Assembly: GCA_949752735.1 (NCBI GenBank)
Contig: OX457037.1
Span: forward strand, 31,538,760 to 31,602,759
Direction: 5' to 3'
Length of the DNA: 64,000 nucleotides
From: Lumbricus terrestris
Taxonomy: Eukaryota; Annelida; Clitellata; Crassiclitellata; Lumbricidae
Shown: piece after piece, positions 11,395 through 25,140 of the stretch
Layout: every line of letters begins with the position of its first letter
How positions within the stretch are numbered: position 1 is the first letter of the stretch
Position numbers and translations under genes: made by a program
The notes under the pieces: model-generated
Database searches by the model: none
Told to the model about the DNA's origin: nothing
Seen by the model: only the letters and a program-made list of their open reading frames with translations

Positions 11395-13101
11395 TGTGAA
11401 GAACTAGGGTCCTTCATTTATAGAGCGCCACGTACTTATAGTCAATTATAATCAACTGTGTGTAATTGTGTATGAATGAATGTATGAGCGTGCGAGATGT
11501 GTGGTAGAGAGGTAGACCTGATCGATTATCTAGACCACGCTGACAGTTGCAGAATTCAGGCCTGATAATCTAGTCCACGCTGACGGAGGGAAAACTTTGT
11601 CCTACTTCTTTCCGTGTCTTTGCCAGTGGATGGCGTGGCATACGGACCGGGACACAGGCACTCCATTTGGACGGTGGCAGACGGACAAAGAGAGAGAGAG
11701 CAGGCAGAAATAGCCGTTTCTGCTGATGCGAATCTGAAAGTGTATAAAAGGGAGTGAAGACGAACAATCGAGGCCTTTCACGTTGTGTTCGATCAGGAGA
11801 GTCGACGGAGCCTTTTACGTTGTGCTCGTTGGAAGAGATGGTGTGAATTGCGGCCCGCCGTGCCCCTGGCGATCGATGGACCAGGGAGGCGTTAAAAATA
11901 CGATGAGGAGCTGAGGATTTCGTGGATGAACGTTCCACGACGATGAGGATTTCGCGGATTTCGTGAGAGGAAGTTGCCGCGAAGTTAAAGAAGCAGTGAC
12001 GACGTCGACCTTGGATCAAAACGGATCAGGATCGGAAGCGTTACTGGAAACAGAGGATTTAGAGGTCCAGTGAGGACGAGAATTTAGAGGATTGCCGTGA
12101 GGAGATATTCCACGAGTGAAGTGAAGCAGATTATTTTGGGATCAAACGGATCGGAATCGTCTGCGATGGTGATGGAGCGAGTTACGTAAGACTGTGCTCT
12201 TCTTTACGACGAAGGCATCGGACGAGCTACGAGGATGAGGATTGCTCAGGCCTAACTGGAACTGTTGGAGGATCGAGTAAGCACGCGTCTATTCGGAGGA
12301 TAGGACGAATGGCTGGACTCGACTAAGAGGACGAAAGGAACTGGATTGTGAAGGAACTGAAACCGAACGAGGCGAGGGTATGTTACGTGGGCTACAAAAG
12401 TCAATGTTTATATATTGGGAAAAACCCGTACATGAAATTCTCCCTTTTATAAGCGGTTGCCTTAGTTGAGCTGTATGAATGAATGAGTGAGTGTGTGTTT
12501 TATTCTTTGCTATTGTTCTAGCGCCGTATTATGATTTGTGTTATTATTGTGAAGTTGTGTTTAAGATACATAGCGGAAACGCTATTCAAATACTGTGTCT
12601 GGATAATTCTGTATTTAGTGACTGAGTTAGTTTAATGACGGGGATGACTTTAGACGACTGGAGAGACGGAAGAGACCAGCGTGAGACTGTACTAAACTAG
12701 GTGACTATATACGCATATATATATCTCGATACTATAATATAGAGACTATATACGGGCTGAGATGCGAGTGACGGTAGAGGAAGTTAGGGGAAGTTGGCAA
12801 GAAGGAGGACGAGGTTAAACGAACCCAAGTTGTGAAAGAAAACAATCGTAGGGCCAACGCCCTTCCGCGCCATGCTCGGCTGGACCTTGTCAAGAGAAGT
12901 GGAGAGAGGGCCTCGATGGTAAGAACCGAGGGGGTATCCCAAACAACCGGGGGTAGCGCCCCAGTTGGCCCTCTCGGGGACTACAACAACAATTCGACTG
13001 GGGCCAACCCCTTTTTCGGGTCGGGCGATGGAATGGCAGACTGGGGAGGGATAGAAGACAGAAGCATGGAGATCCCTCGCAGTGGTGCCAGACCAGGCGC
13101 A
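11395..13101 (+). repeat. 5' LTR
   Basis: Promoter-bearing LTR copy 1. It has a TATAAAAG box at 11743-11750, GA- and GAT-rich transcribed parts, and a local (TA)n at 12714-12722. The true end is likely TTCACA at 13124-13129, just before the primer-binding site. Confidence 0.85.
11743..11750 (+). promoter_or_regulatory. LTR TATA box
   Basis: TATAAAAG, followed by gggagtgaagacg. The same box lies in the 3' LTR at 14933-14940, where it could drive transcription into the flank. Confidence 0.6.
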
Positions 13102-13131
13102 CCACGGCCAGAGGGGGGCGAACTTCACATA

Positions 13132-13149
13132 TGGCGACGAGGATGGGAT
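13132..13149 (+). other. Candidate primer-binding site
   Basis: TGGCGACGAGGATGGGAT starts 2 bp after TTCACA. The TGGCGAC start and position fit the primer-binding sites of many metazoan Gypsy-type elements. The tRNA was not identified. Confidence 0.55.
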
Positions 13150-14584
13150 AATCATGATTAAGGAAGATTAGTGATGATTAAGGATGATTAAGGAAGATTA
13201 AGGATTGATGTAAATTAAGGGTGAGATGATCTGTGGAGATTTGAGTAGTTTAAGAGTTGAGTAGTTTAAGAGTGGATGATTAGGCATGAGTAGGGATGAT
13301 TAAGAACGATTAACGATGATTAACGATGATTAAGAATGATTAAGAACCGATAGATGATTTTTACGAAGGAACAGAACGAAGGAGGAAGGATATACGACTG
13401 TAATGAAAACAGACATGGAAATAATACGACTATCAGACTAGAAGACAGGAAATGATTAAGATTTGATTAACGTATGTGTTATGATTAGGATGATGATGTT
13501 GTTTTGATGGTGTTGAGCAAAACATTAACTACGGCAACTAAATCAAAATTTGGGGAATGATTATGGGGTTCCATTGAGCGATGTTGCGAATGTTTCCAAT
13601 GCATTCACCAGAGGTCGACAGGAGTACAGGCTACCGACAAAAACAACGTTACTCTTGTTATACGACGAGTAATGTAGAGATGACATCTGGGGCTTAATTT
13701 CCAACTGAAACGAGGACAGTGGATTCACTGTCGATTGCAACACAAACTACTGGGAGCGAAAGCAACAATAAGACTACTTTAGAAACTGTTCAGAAACTGT
13801 CGTCGAAAATACAAACGCTTGCACACGAGTAAAAACAGTCAGATAAAACGGGCGTATATTATAATGGGAAAAACGGACTTAGCCATTCTCTGCGACGCTT
13901 CAACGGGCGTCAAAGACAACCCAGATGGACGGACGAATGCGACGGATGCGGGAGAAGCAGTCCGATGCTTCCCTGTTCGACGGAGGAGGAGAGGAGAAGG
14001 AGAGACGTCGTCAACCGGAAGTCTGACGAACGGACGACGCTGCGAGGAACGAGGTCCTCGGCAGCCAGAAATTTCCAGGGACTTCTATGGAGAAACGCGG
14101 AGAAACGTAAACGACGATCGACGAGAACGAGGAAACCGTTCGGTGGATGGAAAGACGACAGAAGAGAGCTATGGACGTGCTCAACCGTGTTTATTCTGGT
14201 TAAATGTGTTATAAATTGCCGTGTATTTTGGACTTATTTTGTTTTGGTGTGTGTTAGTATGTATAACGTTGTGAAAGACATTGAGGAGATAGAGATTAGT
14301 TGTTGACGAATTATGGACACTTGTAACTTAGAGTAGGCTAAAGCATTGCCTATATGAATTGAACTGCATTACTTTGCGGATGTGAAGGATGTTAATCTGT
14401 TAGTTTGAAAGATTTGCTGAATGGAACTGCATTATTAGAATATCGAGTACTGTATTGATTGCATAACACTGCATAAAGATGGACTATTAGCATAGGCATT
14501 GAATAGCATTGAGGGTATATTTTGTGTGGACACACAGTTAATATAATTGTCCTTCATGCTTCAGGATTCGCCAGGTGGGAGCAG

Positions 14585-16291
14585 TGTGAAGAACTAGGGT
14601 CCTTCATTTATAGAGCGCCACGTACTTATAGTCAATTATAATCAACTGTGTGTAATTGTGTATGAATGAATGTATGAGCGTGCGAGATGTGTGGTAGAGA
14701 GGTAGACCTGATCGATTATCTAGACCACGCTGACAGTTGCAGAATTCAGGCCTGATAATCTAGTCCACGCTGACGGAGGGAAAACTTTGTCCTACTTCTT
14801 TCCGTGTCTTTGCCAGTGGATGGCGTGGCATACGGACCGGGACACAGGCACTCCATTTGGACGGTGGCAGACGGACAAAGAGAGAGAGAGCAGGCAGAAA
14901 TAGCCGTTTCTGCTGATGCGAATCTGAAAGTGTATAAAAGGGAGTGAAGACGAACAATCGAGGCCTTTCACGTTGTGTTCGATCAGGAGAGTCGACGGAG
15001 CCTTTTACGTTGTGCTCGTTGGAAGAGATGGTGTGAATTGCGGCCCGCCGTGCCCCTGGCGATCGATGGACCAGGGAGGCGTTAAAAATACGATGAGGAG
15101 CTGAGGATTTCGTGGATGAACGTTCCACGACGATGAGGATTTCGCGGATTTCGTGAGAGGAAGTTGCCGCGAAGTTAAAGAAGCAGTGACGACGTCGACC
15201 TTGGATCAAAACGGATCAGGATCGGAAGCGTTACTGGAAACAGAGGATTTAGAGGTCCAGTGAGGACGAGAATTTAGAGGATTGCCGTGAGGAGATATTC
15301 CACGAGTGAAGTGAAGCAGATTATTTTGGGATCAAACGGATCGGAATCGTCTGCGATGGTGATGGAGCGAGTTACGTAAGACTGTGCTCTTCTTTACGAC
15401 GAAGGCATCGGACGAGCTACGAGGATGAGGATTGCTCAGGCCTAACTGGAACTGTTGGAGGATCGAGTAAGCACGCGTCTATTCGGAGGATAGGACGAAT
15501 GGCTGGACTCGACTAAGAGGACGAAAGGAACTGGATTGTGAAGGAACTGAAACCGAACGAGGCGAGGGTATGTTACGTGGGCTACAAAAGTCAATGTTTA
15601 TATATTGGGAAAAACCCGTACATGAAATTCTCCCTTTTATAAGCGGTTGCCTTAGTTGAGCTGTATGAATGAATGAGTGAGTGTGTGTTTTATTCTTTGC
15701 TATTGTTCTAGCGCCGTATTATGATTTGTGTTATTATTGTGAAGTTGTGTTTAAGATACATAGCGGAAACGCTATTCAAATACTGTGTCTGGATAATTCT
15801 GTATTTAGTGACTGAGTTAGTTTAATGACGGGGATGACTTTAGACGACTGGAGAGACGGAAGAGACCAGCGTGAGACTGTACTAAACTAGGTGACTATAT
15901 ACGCATATATATATCTCGATACTATAATATAGAGACTATATACGGGCTGAGATGCGAGTGACGGTAGAGGAAGTTAGGGGAAGTTGGCAAGAAGGAGGAC
16001 GAGGTTAAACGAACCCAAGTTGTGAAAGAAAACAATCGTAGGGCCAACGCCCTTCCGCGCCATGCTCGGCTGGACCTTGTCAAGAGAAGTGGAGAGAGGG
16101 CCTCGATGGTAAGAACCGAGGGGGTATCCCAAACAACCGGGGGTAGCGCCCCAGTTGGCCCTCTCGGGGACTACAACAACAATTCGACTGGGGCCAACCC
16201 CTTTTTCGGGTCGGGCGATGGAATGGCAGACTGGGGAGGGATAGAAGACAGAAGCATGGAGATCCCTCGCAGTGGTGCCAGACCAGGCGCA
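14585..16291 (+). repeat. 3' LTR
   Basis: LTR copy 2, collinear with copy 1 at an offset of 3,190 bp. Similarity stops after GCGCA, where the flank reads cgcggaggaggggtag instead of ccacggccagag. Confidence 0.88.
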
Positions 16292-18189
16292 CGCGGAGGA
16301 GGGGTAGAATTGTACAGCATCAGCGTTAATTAACTCGATTTCTATTCGCCTATAGACACTGGCATCATGCAGTGATGAAATATCGTCATTTTCTCGTCAA
16401 GACGTGTATGAAGTCGCTTGTCCTAATGTCAAACCCCATCAGTCTCGCCAACAAATAGCTCAGTCTCTAAAGATATACTGGTGCAATGGACAATATCGTC
16501 CAACCAAGAGTCCATACATTATCATCGACTCAAAACTACAATTAGAACCGGACTATAATCAATCTCATGGACGGTCAAGTCATAATATTTACTGACTGCA
16601 TTGCTTTAGCCTTTATTACATGTACAGTACTCAGTCACATTACTGATCATCTTTCAAACAAACCATGGATTGCTCTGCGATACTAATGGCCGCTGTGTTC
16701 CGAAAATTATATCAGATGGAGTCGACCTACTCCATAAACAACATCGTTCATCTGGTCTTTTTAAGGCAATGATTTTGACAAAGTTTTATAGAAGTTATCG
16801 GCCACATTACATTTACCATTATATTATTAAATAATCATAAGCAGACTCTGGCTCCCTGTTTTTCCTTAATACAAAGTCAACATGCATACAATGTACAATT
16901 TACAACTGGTAGGCCTATTACGGTCGACATTCAATTACTATAATATGTTGCAATTTTTAAACTGCAATCCATCTTCTAATTTTTAGCTGCTATCTATTTT
17001 CTAATTGCTATAAATATTCTAACTTTTAATTGCTATTTATTTTCTATATTTTTAATTGCTACCTATTTTTCTAATCTTATATTGCTAACTAGTTTGAATA
17101 GGTGCACCAGTTGAAGTCTAGAAAGAAATTACAAGAGGTCAGGCAGGATAAAACGCTGCAAAATAGAGATACAGAGAAAAGATATTGGTCAGCATAATTA
17201 GTAGACAATACAATGAAAAGCACATAATATTATGCAGAAGGTAAAGTGAGTCTCCAAGGACAGCTCGGATTAAGATGGAAAGTGGAAATTAAGCCACATG
17301 GGGAAGATGGAAATTCTGATGTTGGGCAATGTGACATCTTAGACGAAGCAGTAGGCTTAACAACATCATACAGCTTAATCCTGAGTTCAACAGGAGCCAG
17401 ATTTAAAAAAGCTAAGCCTGTGACTGACCTGGCCCCCTATTTCAAGATTGTATCTCGTTAGCTTAAGTGATTAAAATTACATTGTAGTAATGGCAGCAAT
17501 ACTATTATAGTAACTAAAACTGTAACATTAGGCCTAATAATAATAACAACTATAGTATTCAAATAACAACAATATTAAAAATTAATAAGAACAATAAAAC
17601 TAAAATATTAACAGCCATTCTATGATAATAACAAAAAGATAAAAATAATAATAAATATTAATAATTATAATAATTAATAGATAATAACAAAATACAATAA
17701 GAATACAAAGGCCTATATAATAATTACTGAATAGCAATAGTACCCACAGCAAGATTAGTAAAAGTGAAGAGAATGAGTTCTACTGGCTGTCAACAAAAGA
17801 AGATGATGAAGCGATCCAAGAACCTGTCTACAAATGGAAACTAAAAGGGATGAAGAAGTGAATGATAGGATATTATGTAGATATGAAGAAAGATAGCTCT
17901 GAAACGCTAAGCTGGCATCGAGACTAAATGCACCGATAAGGAGAAATAAACCGCCTAATAATGCCGTCAGTAGGCATACTGAAGTATAGACTTGAGAGAG
18001 AAAGTGGAAAGTCCTGATAAGCAACAGAACGAAAAATCACAGATGGTCGGATGGAAAGGAAGCAAAGGACAGTCATAGGCCTTCAGAAATTTGCAAACTT
18101 TAATTTTGTTTACTTCAATTTTGTAATTTTCATTTTTATGTTTCCACTTCCCTTTTTACTTTCAGTCCCATTTTCCCCTTTGCCGTTTC
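16292..18189. other. AT-rich, no gene recognised
   Basis: Contains (AAT)-rich stretches at 17525-17730 and short ORFs (16404-16595 and 17246-17461 on plus) without recognisable domains. Confidence 0.4.
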
Positions 18190-18560
18190 AATTTCAAACC
18201 ACTTTTTAATTTTGAATCCCAGTTTTCATTTTATTCCCGATTTACCCGCTCCAATTTCCCCCTTCCAATTTTCCCCATTCCAATTTTTCCCATTTAATAT
18301 TACCCTCCCAATTTTACCCCATCCAATTTCACCTTCCAATTTTCCCCATCCCAATTTTCCCCATTCCCATTTAACCACATCCAATTTTACCCCATTCAAT
18401 TTCACCCTTCCAATTTTACCCCATCCAATCTAAGCCTTCCAATTTTCCCCATCCCAATTTTACCCCATCCAATTTCACCCTTCCAATTTTCCCCATCCCA
18501 ATTTTACCCCATCCAATTTCACCCTTCCAATTTTCCCCATTCCAATATTAATTTTTTCCC
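18190..18560. repeat. Pyrimidine-rich tandem repeat
   Basis: Interleaved 14-16 bp words (ccaattttccccatc, ccaatttcaccctt) arranged in a higher-order unit of about 44 bp. It is strongly C/T-biased on plus. The plus ORF at 18212-18433 is a repeat artefact. Confidence 0.8.
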
Positions 18561-19147
18561 ATTCCTCTTTTCATATAATTTTTAAATTTCATTTTTCACA
18601 TCATCATTTTTCCCCATTCACATATCCCCGTTCCCGTTCGCATTTTAATTTGCGTTTCCATTTTCAATCATTTCATTTTTCAGATTATATTATTAATTCC
18701 TTGATTTTCATAGGTTTTAGTTTCATTTTTCATTTAAGGAACAAAAAGACTAATGACCGGCAAAAGGTAGGATAGATTAAGGATCTGGCATTGGTGGGAT
18801 AGACAAGAAGACAGTTGAGGTGGGCAGACGAATTGGCAAAAGCTAGGGCAAACATATGTCAATTGACAAAGCAATTTCTTCATCGAACTGAAAAGACATC
18901 TAAAACAGTGGCTAGAAAGAAGGCCAGATTTGAGTTAGACTTATGGAAGGCATGCGTGATTAAAGTGATAGCAATTACATCGTTAGTAGAACATAGTAAT
19001 AGCAGTACTATTAACCAAGATAGTAACAGCAAAAATAAAAATTAGGCCCATAATAATAATGATAATAATAATGATGATGATAATAATAATGATTCCATCT
19101 GCTTCTCTTCCACATTGCCTTTGTAACAATGCCATATAATCCAACTG

Positions 19148-21430
<2,283 letters not shown>

Positions 21431-21439
21431 CAATCAGGC

Positions 21440-21738
21440 AAGGCCGTAGCCAGGATTTTATTTCGGGGGGTGTTTTCCGACTTTTACTTTTGGTCGTAAT
21501 TTCTTCACAACATTTTTTTAGTCACCGCCTGATCGAATTTTTAACCTTTTTGCTCGTAATACGTCCATGGAGGTGCAAAAAACACTATTCCCCGCAATTT
21601 TCGACTGTTTTCCGCTCGAAATTACATTACACACTGTAGTTCTTACATTAGGTGCGTGTAAATGCATGATTTCATTTTTACATTATTTCATTTCGGGGGG
21701 TGTTCAAACACCCAAAACACCCCCTAGCTACGGCCTTG
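21440..21738. mobile_element. MITE with 9-bp target duplication
   Basis: It starts AAGGCCGTAGCCAGG and ends ccctagctacggccttg, giving 14-15 bp inverted ends. Perfect 9-bp duplications CAATCAGGC flank it at 21431-21439 and 21739-21747. Both ends are followed inward by a G-run plus tgtt. A 9-bp duplication fits Mutator-like transposition. A second right end lies at 27784-27836. Confidence 0.82.
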
Positions 21739-21747
21739 CAATCAGGC

Positions 21748-22556
21748 TCTATCACCCAACTACCACCATCACCGACAACCACCGTAGCACCACGCTGATT
21801 CCTCGGCTTGACCTCCTCGGATTTTGACCTGGCACCGGAACGAAAACGGCAGCTCTGGCTATTGCCGACTTGATTTGATATAGCTCCGGTGAGGGCTGGT
21901 CTCCCTGACGTGGCTTTTGTGGGCGCTGAGAAATTCTCGAAGATTTACATTAGGCCTACATTACATTACATTACGACGTCACAAGGCATATAGCCTATAT
22001 GTTGCCTAGAACGTTGCAGAGCCGTATACTGGAACGTTGTAAAGACGATAATTTCACTGCATTAACTTAAGTGTGAAGCAGCTCTGTCAAAATGGCGCTG
22101 AGTGCTGACCAGAAAACTTGTCAACAGGCAGGAAAGCAAGTCGACGTACTGTTTGTTATTTATACTGTGGCGCAATGTTGCAATTGTGATTGGATATAAT
22201 GCGTTTTATTTGTCCTGAATTTTGCTTGTAGCCTGCGTGACTCATAGATTATCTCTATGTATATTCAATAATTTGTGATTTAACATACAAGCACTCTATT
22301 CCCAATAAGTAATCCATTGTAAATATGCAAGTAATTATTGTAATGAACCTGTAAACACCTAGTATCTGTATATGAGCATAGGTGGCCCTAACCAGCGGGA
22401 CTATGCCTGCAGTCCCTAATTCTGGGTTTCCTTTTGGTACCAAGAGTTTCGTGATGCTATATCTTGTTTGCTTCTTGGCTCAATAAAAATTGATTTGATT
22501 GGATTTGCATATTGGATTTGCATATTGGATGCAAAAAGACAACTCAATGAAATACG
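21748..22556. other. No gene; possible retroelement tail
   Basis: Around 22380-22510 the string ggctcaataaaaattgattt followed by a gattggattt tail looks like the 3' end of another non-LTR element. It could not be assigned. Confidence 0.35.

Positions 22557-22558
<2 letters not shown>

Positions 22559-22647
<89 letters not shown>
22559..22647. repeat. (TA)n(TG)n microsatellite
   Basis: About 26 AT dinucleotides are followed by about 18 TG dinucleotides. Confidence 0.95.
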
Positions 22648-22649
<2 letters not shown>

Positions 22650-23117
22650 CTGTAAATATTGTTATGCAAGAACTTTATGGTTTCAACCATGAGGTCGTTG
22701 GTTTCAACCCTGCTCATTGTCAATGCATTGCTTGAGTGAAATTGATCACCACTGTTGACTGTTTGAATTGGTGCTACTCCATTTAAGGTCCCGTGTATGA
22801 ACAGCGCTAATCCGAGATTCAAATTGCTTAGTACACTCTAATCTTTAAAGCACCAAGACCTGATTTAGACAGAACACGAATATGTGCTTTGACTAAAACT
22901 TCAGCTTTTGTGTTCATTGGTCCTGTGCTTTGGAATCAGTTCTCCCATAGACATGTTTTTCATTGTTAAGTGGTATTCGAAGCACATCTTTTCACTGTCT
23001 CACTCAAATCTACTTTCATTTCTGTGGGTCTTTCGCACTGGGAGCACCTCTGATTGGTGCCTCTGATTGGTGTGCACTGTGAGAGGGGCTTTATAAATTC
23101 ATAGTTGCATACATCAT

Positions 23118-23357
23118 GAGGCGCGGTGGTGTAGTGGTGGCGTCGTTGCCTTGAAGCCGGAAGGTTCGAGGTTCGAATCCACCTCAAGTCGCCGCGTAAA
23201 GACCTTGGGCAAGTCCTTCACTCGCAATTGCTCAGCGCTTCAGCGTGAAACTCCGATGCAGTGTCCGCTCTGCAGTCGGGAGTGCCTCTGAATAAAAAGC
23301 TTGAAGGGGCGCTATAACAAGCGCACATACAAACAAAAACAAACAAAACAAACAACA
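23118..23357 (+). mobile_element. Full-length tRNA-derived SINE
   Basis: It has a head with a box A-like TGGTGTAGTGG and a perfect box B, GGTTCGAATCC. The body runs ccttgggcaagtcc to gtgtccgctctgcag. The tail is gggagtgcctctgaat, then gaaggggcgctataac and a (CAAA)n end. It lies just downstream of the peripherin-like gene. Confidence 0.9.
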
Positions 23358-23551
23358 TGCATTACCAAACATTACCGCAGACTACCATTAACCATTCCAG
23401 AGCCTGCTACAACTATTCTTGTCAAATCCAACTTGTCAAGAAACATTGATTTCTCCTCAAATCCATCACTATTCAAAACACAATTTCAATTCCGTATGCT
23501 GAGCCAATTTACAAAAATGTTACAACCCGCAGAACCAAATAAGAATATAAT

Positions 23552-23557
23552 TTTATT
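23552..23557 (-). terminator. Candidate poly(A) signal
   Basis: AATAAA on minus, about 206 nt beyond the stop codon of the peripherin-like gene. Confidence 0.4.
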
Positions 23558-23762
23558 TCAACATATTCTGCTTGAAAAATTGTGAACCTGATTGTGAGAT
23601 ACAGTCCGTGAAAAAATGATTAACAACAGCAAAACAAAAGTTCATTACACGTATCAGAAAAACAGATCAACGATACGAAGACTTTGTGCACTATTGGCAT
23701 AAAAAAAAACAACAACCAGAATTACGCCTACACTTGATCGGCCAACAGTGTCATGCGAGCAA

Positions 23763-25084
23763 TCATGACTTTGTATTAGATGTTGATATCCAAGGACGGG
23801 GTGGCTGTCCACACATTGCAGGAACACTCGGTCGCTTGTTCTCATCGGACGGCGTGTTCGGATCCGGCCTCACGACCAAGTTAAGCACTTCTTCAGTAAT
23901 AAACAGGCAACACTGACAAGCATAGCCTCGAGCCTCCGCCGTGGGATTGCCAGCGTCAAGGGCTCCGACCATGGATGTCTGGAGATAGCGAGCCAGAATC
24001 ACCACCAACAAGCTAGTGAAGCAGAGTACTGAGCAAATGCCTAAAACTGGTGCAACGACCTTCTCCTCAAAGTTCTCCTTCAGCACTTCTCTAAAAAAAC
24101 ACCACAAAAAGCAACACAATTATTCTCTAGCATATTACCACTTCTGCACTACTAGCATCATCATCATCAAATACAACCTTTATTCAATTAAAAAGTACAC
24201 ATGAACCATCTTATTGGGACACAGACAGGCACTTTCAGGACTGACTAAATGGCTAGGATTTAGGATTATTTCTGGCATAGTAGCCAATTCGTTAGTATGC
24301 TCGGCTTGTAACACGAAGAGTATCCATGGGTTGAAGTCTCACCTCAGATGATTTTTTCTATTTTCATTTAATTTCTCACTTTGTTACAGCACTCCTTCAA
24401 GTTTTTCTACTCAGAGGCGCTCCTGACTACAACGTGGACACTGTGCATCAGAGTATGAACAATTGCGAGTGAAGGACTTGCTCAAGTTCCCTACGTGGCG
24501 GCGTGAGGTGGATTCGAACCTGGAGCCCTACGGCTTCATGGCACCGAACCCACCACTACACCACCACTGCGCTCCACTTCAGCTGCAAAAATTACAGCAT
24601 ATAGAAAACACCCCCAGACAACAAAGTGCTTTAAGAAGAGTGGTTCTTTTACCTACAACCATCGTGGAAAAGGGTTAGATCTTTATCGTGAAAGTAATTG
24701 AAATGCTTGGTATCATCGTGCACATGGGCGTCGATGCAAGGTCTCGGCGCCTTTGGGTTGCAGCAGCTGTACGGTACATCGTCCGACTCATAGATGCCGT
24801 TCCTCAGCCTCAGTCTCACGTCCGGATCATTGGCGTTGATGAAGGCATCGGGAATCCATGGAAGATGGAACCAGTCTGTATAGCCCTCACTACCACAGCA
24901 CTTGTAGTTTGCCTGGAGATCATCGATCCGTGATTTTATCGACATGTTTGAACGGTATATCCTCATCATTGGCTGGAGTCCACTCTAACGCAGCAAACAC
25001 ATAAAACAATTAGTAATAATAATAATAACAATGATAATGAAAATAATAATAATGAAAATAATAATAATGATGATGATGATGATA

Positions 25085-25140
<56 letters not shown>

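Larger units (their letters stand above)
11395..16291 (+). mobile_element. Non-autonomous LTR retrotransposon with 1.7-kb LTRs
   Basis: Two direct repeats of 1,707 bp (11395-13101 and 14585-16291) start TGTGAAGAACTAGGG and end CAGGCGCA. They look identical throughout by eye. A primer-binding-site-like TGGCGACGAGGATGGGAT lies at 13132-13149, and a purine tract (aggtgggagcag) immediately precedes the 3' LTR. The internal region is only about 1.45 kb and encodes no gag, protease, reverse transcriptase or integrase. Its longest ORF (13819-14214, 131 codons) resembles nothing I know. The PBS lies 31 bp past the shared end, and TTCACA ends at 13129, so the true LTR is probably 28 bp longer and the 3' copy truncated. 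No target duplication is visible. Confidence 0.88.

Noticed and set aside
11570..12019. 149-codon minus ORF, repeated at 14760-15209
   Set aside because: It lies in both LTRs, antisense to the element's promoter, and has no recognisable domain.
13819..14306. Gag-like ORF inside the first LTR element
   Set aside because: Arg-rich but with no CCHC knuckle, capsid or protease motif. Not enough to call gag.
23118..23190. tRNA gene
   Set aside because: Box A- and box B-like sequences are present but the cloverleaf is degenerate and the segment is the head of a repeated SINE.
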